A stretch of DNA of 64,000 nucleotides from NCBI GenBank assembly GCA_030533445.1, contig CM060076.1, positions 23,732,603 through 23,796,602 on the forward strand. The letters are read 5' to 3'. The position numbers were made by a program, and so were the translations under genes. This document shows, in pieces, positions 56,327 to 64,000 of the stretch (its first letter is position 1; each line of letters opens with the position of its first letter). Source of the stretch: Cyprinodon diabolis. Lineage: Eukaryota; Chordata; Actinopteri; Cyprinodontiformes; Cyprinodontidae. Below the pieces are notes generated by a model. That model made no database searches and was not told where the DNA came from. It worked only from the letters and a program-made list of their open reading frames with translations.

Positions 56327-59300
56327 GTCACAAAACAGCCCACTGTTAATGGGAGTGATAATGGAAGTGCTGGGAAGAGAGATTGAAAAGATTAGGCTCA
56401 AAATAAACATGCACAAGAGAATAGATATTTATGTTTTAGCAATGTTTAGCTAGGTATGAGATAAAACTAGATGTGACCGTGAAGAAGGTGATGCTCTTCT
56501 TGTCTGGCCTCCTGCTGTGTGTATAATTTATCTCTAACCACTGGTGCCATGCTGGTCCCAGACTGGCAGGATGTGCAGAACAGTGGCAGCTCTGTTCAAA
56601 CCCACTAATGAGACGTCCTAATTGGTTGTTCTGGTGGGGAGAATCAGCTCATTAGATATAGCTGGGAGCTCGCCATAAGTGCAGGTCTGCTTTTCTTCAC
56701 ATTATTTCTGATTTTATACAGACACTATGAATTGGCTTTCATTTGTGAATTATGATTCTTTTTAACTACTTATCTTCCTAATTTAGATCTAATTGGTTTG
56801 TAAAAAAATACATACCGGTAGTACAGGTTGGGGTACATGTAGAGACATTAAAAGTGGCTTTAGGTGAAACGTAAAGATGGGAACACATTTGAGCAAAGAG
56901 GAAGTGAATCCATTTAGACTTAAGAGACCAAAGGCGGTGAGTTAAAGAGGCAGAGAGAGTGAAAGATATTGCCTAACCATTCGGAAAGGCTATGGGAACA
57001 TCCCGGGGATGTGTGCATGTGTTTGTGTGGTTTTTGTGATATCATCTCAGTGGGTTCAACAGAAGCAGAACGTCTGCGCTTTCATGTCCTCGGTAGTTGA
57101 CGACATTAAGACTGCCGCAGCATTATCAAGGTGGACATATTAAACGGTGTTGTGCTCAGCTATGACAGGTCTTTTGGTTTTGTAGCTGCGGGGCGATGAG
57201 GCGTCACAGGAGCCCTTTTCACACAGAAGAGATCAGAGAGGGGCACGGATGAATGGAAACTGTAATACAATGTTCAGCTTATTACAGCCAATAGATGGAG
57301 ATGTGTGGGCTTGGTTGTTTGGGTAAACCTGTAAAATGGATAAGAAATGAACATACGTTTTCTTGGGTGGCAGTAAAAAGCAAGATATTAAAAGGAGACC
57401 ATTGTGTTCATTGGTAATGTTTTAAACGGTGGAGAAAGAGAGGGCAGGCTGCCTTCCCCAGTATGCCTCCGTTTCTGAAAGAAATGATAGAGTAAAAAAA
57501 ACAGACACATAGTAGGCCTGTTGCTTTGGCGCAGATCCAGACATAGTTAAAAGGAGATTAATCAGCATAGGGTCACATTCTCACAGGGAGAGACTGAAGA
57601 GGCCATGGAGGCGTGGGGCAAAGCCTTCGTTTTTAAAAGGTCAGGATGCAGCGGGAGGAAACGAGAAACAGTTGGTTGATGTTGGAGGCATCAACACTGA
57701 TCTCTTGACTTTTGGAATTTAGGATGTTAGAAAAGAGCAGATCTTCAAAGCTAGTTTAACTAATACTACTGAAAATATGGCAGAAATTATTCCATTTATT
57801 TATCAGTTTATAAGAGTAAAACATGTTAAGTTCTCTTTAAGCTCATAAGGCTTGAACTAAAGCTGAAGGATCTGAATGGGCTGTAAAATCGATGGGATTA
57901 AAAGAGACTGTAAACACTAGTTGCTATACAACCTCTAGTAATCTAGGCAATGTTCATGTTCTTATAGAAGCCATCTGGTAAGAACTACAGGTGTTTGAAA
58001 AAATATAGATTTTTCCAATTCTGAATCCATTCTTAAAGGAATTACCTAAGATCAATAGTATTCATTTTCCATTGTCCTTACCTCTGCCTCTAACTACAAT
58101 TGCTTTATCAATTTGCAGTTAAATGTTAATAAATGATTAGTATTAATAGGTTTTAATTTGTGCAGTCATGTAACTGGGGTTAAAGCTAACAAAATGTTTT
58201 TGATACGATCGATCAAATTTGATTGGGCTGAAAAGAATCCATTATAAATCCTGAGACTTAGAATTGAATTGATTCCTGATATTTGAATCGATACGAGGCA
58301 ATAATAAGAACTGTGCTCCATTTTAGTATATTATTATTATATAATCCAAGCAGAATATCTTTAGGATATTAATCAGTCAAAAAAAACAAAAAAAAAGAAA
58401 GGAACGTAAATATAAAAAATAACCTAAATGGTCAATGTGATAACCAGGATTATAGCAGATGTGAGTTATAATGTTCGATTAATAAGAATAAGTAATGTTT
58501 AGCATTACACCTTTAACTAAAATTTTCTCAGATTAGATGCAGCTCTACAAACAGTGTTTTTTGTGGTCTAAAGTTAATGAATCTGTCAATGCAAACAGGG
58601 CAGCTTTGTCTTCTCTGTTCTCTGAGCACCAACCATCTGTTCTGGCTGCTTGCTTTGCTGCACTTTACAGCTCTGGACAGGTGTCCAGGAGTCTGCAGTA
58701 GAAATGCTGCTATCTGATAAAAAATGGCGTGTGAATAAGGAAGTAGAGAATTTTTATTTGCCTTATTAGCTCATAAAGTCTAACTAAATTATAGATCGCT
58801 TTGTGTTTTTATATCATAACAGGCCAAGCCTGCTTTTAGCCCATGGCTGAAAATGCAAAACAATAAAAATAGTACAACTTCTTCAACATTTAAGTGAATC
58901 ACATTATATTATCTTATAGTCATGATTCAAAATAATTCAGTATTTAACATAAGATAATAATGCAAACATTCGGCTATGGCAGCTTTGACTAACAATGGAT
59001 TTCACCCAGCATATTTTGCCTCGACTGGACTCTGTAGCAGTCCTACTGCATGCTGTCCAAATGGATTCAGTGCTTCAAAATAAGCAGTTGCAAACTTTCA
59101 TCACAATTTTATTTACTTCAGCTTCTGCTGATCAGATGAACAAAGGACAATGATTTGATTTCTCTGACCTCAGGATAACATACTGCAGCCTTGGCTTTTA
59201 CATTGTCATTTGACAGTCTTGTGTTTTTATTAACAGAGCAAAGATCTATAAGTCCCTGAATCAAAAGATGCTTTGAAAAAAGCTGATGTGTCAGTGCTTT

Positions 59301-61310
59301 ACCTGCAGTGCACACTAGTGTAGAAAAAAGAAGTACAAGTTTGGTCTGGTTAGGTGTTTTATTTTGAAGGAGAGTTAGCTGAAATAAGTCTGCAGATGTG
59401 AAAAATGGTAGATAGTCCTTTACTCTGTTGCTGAATCAAATGGAAACACAAATGTTTCGTTCACTTGTTCGCTGTAAATCCAAGCATCGCAACAGAAGAA
59501 GAAACTGTAAAACGTTCAAAATAGTGGAAGTGTCTAGCTGTGGATCCGCAGACAAAGATGCAGCTCCCTCAATCAGCCACAGCTGAGGTGCAATGGTTTG
59601 AGCTGTCTTTCTGCAGACCATAGATGATATCGTATTAATGAGCATCCATTCATCTTTTTAACTTCCTGTAGTCGAGGTATAAAAACACTGGTGTTATATG
59701 ATGTCATAGATGATGCCGAAAAAACACTGTTGAAAATGGCTAAATATGTCTATTTAGGTTTGACATTTCTTTATAGAGTGGTGTTTGATGCTTTTCTAAC
59801 TCAAGTTTAGTCCAGGATTGTTCGTATTCCTGAAAGAAGAGTTCATCTCTTTCTCTTTTGGACATGACCAAAAGTAGACATAGAAATTACTTTAAATTAT
59901 ACTTCATCGTTTGCAGTTATATTATCTTTATTAAATACGTGTAACCCAGCTAAATAATGTCTTCATTTTAATATCATCTGAATTGATACATTAATCAGAT
60001 TAGAAGTCTTCCCATTAAGGTCATATTTAATAATTAGTTATGTTTTAATATTAAATTGAAAATCTCTCTGTTGGGAATTAAATTGAAGAAAAATCAGGAC
60101 CATGGGAAGCCGGGTTGGACAAAGAAGAGAGGATATTGAGAGTAAACTAAATGAGAGACGGAGTGTCCCGGTCAAGGAGGTTGAGTGGAGGCGCAGTCTT
60201 GCCAACCAGCTCTCATTAGCAGCTTTTGAGATGCTCTGAAGTTTGTAAAACATTTTGGAGAGAGTTTAAAGAACTCTGTGTTTGTTAAAGGGGGAAATGG
60301 AAGCAGTTGGAGTTTTGGGTCTGTGCTCTGTTCAGGTCAAAATATTTGTGGCAGGAAGTGGCCGCAAGAAGCCCTGAATATGACCCAATGTGCCAATAGC
60401 CTGTCAGAAGATCAACAATGTTACTCAAATTCCAAAATAAGTTTAATGCTGGATGATTTGAAAATATATAAATGGTTTCTTAATTCAGGTATTTGGTTTT
60501 TTAATTAGTTTTTACCTTTGTCTCTAATTTTATCCTAGAGATTATTTTGTTTTTAATCAACATCAAAGATGAAATTCATGAGCATAAAAACTTAGAATTT
60601 TCTTAACCCATAATAAGGCAATACTGAGTTCAATTACTAAGAAATATGGTTTTCTTAATAACCACCGACATTAACTAGAAACATGCTCCCAAAACTTTTG
60701 TTTCCCTAAAAACAGACACTGATACCTACATTTGTCATTTAAAAAAATAAATATGGAATAAGAATTGTAAACATGAAGCAATGGGAATTCAGCTAAGAGA
60801 AACAAAAGAAGGGTCTCTCTTCCTGTTTCCTGGTTAGGGGTCAGAGGTCACTGGTCTGGGATTAGCTGATACCACACGCCTAAATAATCTGTCTGGTTTT
60901 GGCGTTTTGTAAACATGTGAAGCCCTGACCACAGCACACATTTTTCTCACACTGACCAAAGTGCGGCAGCAGTGGCGGCGTCCTTGAAATGATGGAGGAA
61001 ACGGCAGAGCGCTGTCTAAAAGAGGACATCTTGCTGTGATCACCAGGGAGACGTCTAATTTTAGAGCTAAGGGTTAAGGATGGAGAGCTAATGAAGGACT
61101 GTTGATGTGTGGGTCTGTTCACACCCTTTTTTTCCCAACATATGCAAAAATACAAACACAAACCTTATTGTATTTATTATATGGCATTCACCAATGTGTC
61201 AATTTGTCATCTAGTCAACTTAATTAGGCTGAGTCGACTCATTCTGGACAACAAGTTAGCCCCTAGAAAGCTCAGGATGAGTCTAATTATAGATCCACCT
61301 GTTTTCCCAT
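56327..61310. other. Long non-coding stretch
   Basis: No exon, RNA gene or repeat family is recognised on either strand. Frames are short and without motifs. If the exon at 50040 is real, this is probably intron. Confidence 0.35.
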
Positions 61311-61339
61311 TGGCTCTAAGGCCTGTTTTCCTCTCAATC

Positions 61340-61440
61340 CTGTAGAAAGTAATCCCACAACATGATACTCCCACCGTCTACCATTGGGACTGTGTGTTCA
61401 GGGCAGTGCTGTGTTTGTTTTCCATCAAAGTAATTTGCAT
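61340..61440 (-). repeat. Small degenerate Tc1-like fragment
   Basis: AATCCCACAACATGATACTCC, then GGGACTGTGTGTTCAGGGCA and GTTTGTTTTCC follow the inverse order of a Tc1-like catalytic segment (compare 49060-49300). Short and frameless. Confidence 0.45.
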
Positions 61441-62120
61441 GCAGGCAGGAAACCAAAACCCAATGAAAGAGAATTGTTATTATGTGACAAAATGTTAAAG
61501 AGGTGAAGGAAAATGCTCTGTTTTGTCCATGCCTACATATTGAGCTCAACGCATCATGCTTTTTGCAGTAGTGGACTACTCTGCAACAGTTGGGCTTTTA
61601 TTGCCAAAACACCTGCTGCTACCAACCATGATCAAATGTTTATCTACCATACTGTCACCATACCCACTGCCACAGAGCGAGCTGTGCAGTTTCACCTCAA
61701 GTTTAAAGTCTCTCCGCCCATCCTTCAGGTCCTTTTTTTCTTTTTGTCCCTGCTTTCTTCCTTTCCTCTTCTCCCTCTTGTTGTATACTAGAGTATCACA
61801 GTAAAATATAACCCCTGTCATACACACTTGTGCGACCCGCCCCTGTTCTTTGTCTCCCCCACACACACACACTGTCTCACATTCAGGCAGACAGCCCATT
61901 TGCGCCTGACTGCTTTAATCGCTGAAAAGAGGAGTTTAGTCCTTAACAATAGTAGTTATGAGCTGACCTATTATTCTCACCCCCCCAGACAGAGCAACAC
62001 AGAGAGGGGCTGACACTATATACCAGAGGATCAGATGCATGAAAATCACTTTAGCTCTTTGAGATAAACATATTTCAGGGATATCAGAGCAAGAAACAGA
62101 CATGCTGAATTACACTTTTC
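61441..62120. other. Non-coding stretch
   Basis: A short (CA)n at 61860-61872; otherwise nothing recognised. Confidence 0.35.
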
Positions 62121-62121
62121 T

Positions 62122-62345
62122 CTATTAATAATAATAGAACTTTATTAATCTCACGTTTGAGAAATTTACCTCTGCATTTAACCCATCCCCTTGGGGAGCA
62201 GTGGGCTGCCATAATGAGACACCCGGGGAGCAGTGCAGGGTTAAGGGTCTTGCTCAGAGACCCAGAGTGGCAGTCTGTGGGAGCGGGGCTCGAACTCAGA
62301 ACCTCAGGATTCCAAACTCTATGCCCTAACCATTAGGCCGCCACC
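62122..62345 (-). mobile_element. tRNA-derived SINE, copy 3 (inverted)
   Basis: The inverse of the 11987 family: head GCCTAATGGTTAGGGCAT with B-box-like GAGTTCGAGCC, body GGGTCTCTGAGCAAGACCCT and TGCTCCCCAAGGGGATGGG, tail AATAAAGTTCTATTATTATT. Confidence 0.85.
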
Positions 62346-64000
62346 CCCCTCCGCTCCCCTCCACCCCCCATAGCTTTCATATACAGGAATATGATGTTTA
62401 CAGTTGGCACCAACCAACCAAGACCTGGTGCTTTGCAGAAGACAGTAGAGCTGGCAATAATGACAGAGGAATCAGAGTAATTACACGCTATTCATCCTCT
62501 AAGACTTATTTATTGAGAGGAACTTTCATTAGAAAGCTTAAGGAAGGCTCCAGGGAGCAGTTTTCTTTCTGTTGTTTGTATCAGTGACAGGGAGCTTGTG
62601 GAAAAGATCCCGGTATGGACAGGCTGACAGACAGGCATACAAACATACACAGGGATTATCCTGCATGTAATCCTCAGTTAGAGGGTCAGGGTGCTGCGGA
62701 AAGATGTCAAGACATTTTCACACCAGGACTGTTGCTAAGTGTCTTTTTGTTGTATCTGAGGAAAGATGTGCATTATGATGGATCAGACCGAAATTAATCA
62801 TCTGGTTTCCTTCTGTAATTCAAAAAGTCTGATATCAAATGTATTCTTAGTGGGTTGAAATGCATATGCATCTGTTTGTACATGTTTGTGCTTTGTTGCG
62901 TGACAGATGGAGAGATCATAGAAGAGAACAACAAAGAGTAGGACTGTGCTCTCCTGCCTGATGATGCAATGTTTTGGAAAGCTGTTAATGTTCTACCTGT
63001 TGTCTTCTATCTGGTGGATTTGCTTTTATTTCATTAGGTCCAGCTGGTGCAGAGATTTCCTATTAAAGCTCTTTGCTTTGTAGATGCTTAGATTTTCTTA
63101 TTTTGATTTAGGCAGAAACCGGATGAGTGGATAATCAGGAATAATAAGCTGATTAATTATTAGGTGTTTGTGTGGTGTCAAAATGGGATTACACCTCTAA
63201 AAGTGGATTTTTGATTTGAATATTAGTTTATCGGTGTGGACTTTGATTCAAATGTTCAACTGTTTTACTATTTGTGCTGTCAACCTTCAACTTTTAGCGT
63301 AATAACTGCAATTTTCACATTATTCCCTGTTATATAAGCTTGGTTATCAATACTCATGCAGAACATTGTGTTTTTTTGTGTTTTTATTCTACAGGATACC
63401 AATATCTTGAAATCAGACTGACTCGTTTCCCTCCCTCCCTCTGTCTTTCACTGTCTAAATATAATTTTGAAGGCCTTTTTACACTTTTAAGCTTTTTCTT
63501 GTAAACCTGACGGAGCCTAACGGAGCACTCAAACAAGACCCATTTTACTCATCGTTCAGGGATGATCAAAGAAATATAAATTAAATACATAAAAAGTTCT
63601 TGAATTAACTTTTAAAGTTGCCCTTCAGTTTATCTGGTTATAAAAATTATTTTGGCCTCTTAAGAAAAATCATTGTAACATTAGTATAAAGCTGGTAAAC
63701 TCTGTATCTGGCCAAGACAGATCACCATAAATAGTAAACTTTTTTAAAACTACCGCTTTGTAAATGAAATAAAAAGATATTTTCTCTGATTAGCAAAAAC
63801 TTAGTTTACTGGCTCATTTTGCAGTAACAATTTCAATGTTTCCAAAAATGGATAACGGTCCTGATGGTGCGGTCTTCACAGAACTTCCCTAAGGTATTTG
63901 TGCAAATAGGAGCTAAATATGTTTTAAAACACTGTTTATATTGCCACTATTCTCATTGATACACATCATATTGCATATTTCCATTGAAATTCTAAAAGTT
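62346..64000. other. Non-coding stretch to the window end
   Basis: No exon or repeat recognised. C-rich just after the SINE. Confidence 0.35.

Overview
This 64 kb window is AT-rich vertebrate nuclear DNA, almost certainly from a ray-finned (teleost) fish. The evidence is: vertebrate-type genes with GT-AG introns; a Pim-like kinase locus of the kind that is expanded in fish; full-length Tc1-like transposons with 200-bp inverted repeats; several hAT-type elements; tRNA-derived SINEs; and fragments of L1- and L2/Rex1-like LINEs. There is no bacterial or viral organisation. Most open reading frames here are chance ORFs or translations of repeats.

Layout. (1) 1-17.9 kb, minus strand: the 5' half of an inositol-trisphosphate 3-kinase B (itpkb-like) gene. 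Four exons at 11668-11501, 11223-11073, 9681-9415 and 8808-7897 join in phase into 459 codons, starting MAASALNLNGIGVMN. A candidate non-coding first exon lies at about 17830-17472. The catalytic domain is not visible and should lie beyond position 1, so 1-7.9 kb is intron carrying a Tc1-like element (5018-6611) and a hAT-type MITE (7400-7749). (2) 18-26.7 kb: a 0.9 kb tetranucleotide array, a hAT element with a zinc-finger remnant, LINE and Tc1 fragments, and other repeats. (3) 26.7-32.7 kb, plus strand: a Pim-like serine/threonine kinase locus with a nonsense codon replacing the Trp of the conserved TVW motif. It is preceded by a partial duplication of its upstream intron; one duplicate carries a TTAA-flanked MITE and the other is the empty site. 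(4) 33-49.8 kb: repeats, including a second Tc1-like element (39744-41337, opposite orientation, same length as the first) and degenerate Tc1 fragments. (5) 49.87-50.21 kb: a CCAAT-rich probable promoter and a non-coding first exon with a splice donor for an unidentified plus-strand gene. (6) 50.2-64 kb: no recognisable coding exon; two more hAT elements, a palindromic element with a SINE inside it, and another SINE.

How the parts relate. The two recognisable genes are independent loci. itpkb would phosphorylate Ins(1,4,5)P3 to Ins(1,3,4,5)P4; the Pim-like gene would be a small cytosolic/nuclear Ser/Thr kinase but looks inactivated. I see no operon-like or defence-like system. The most informative content is in the mobile elements: perfect target-site duplications, a filled/empty site pair, and two Tc1 copies sharing the same inactivating lesions. 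Splice sites were read by eye and repeat family names are from memory; I ran no searches.
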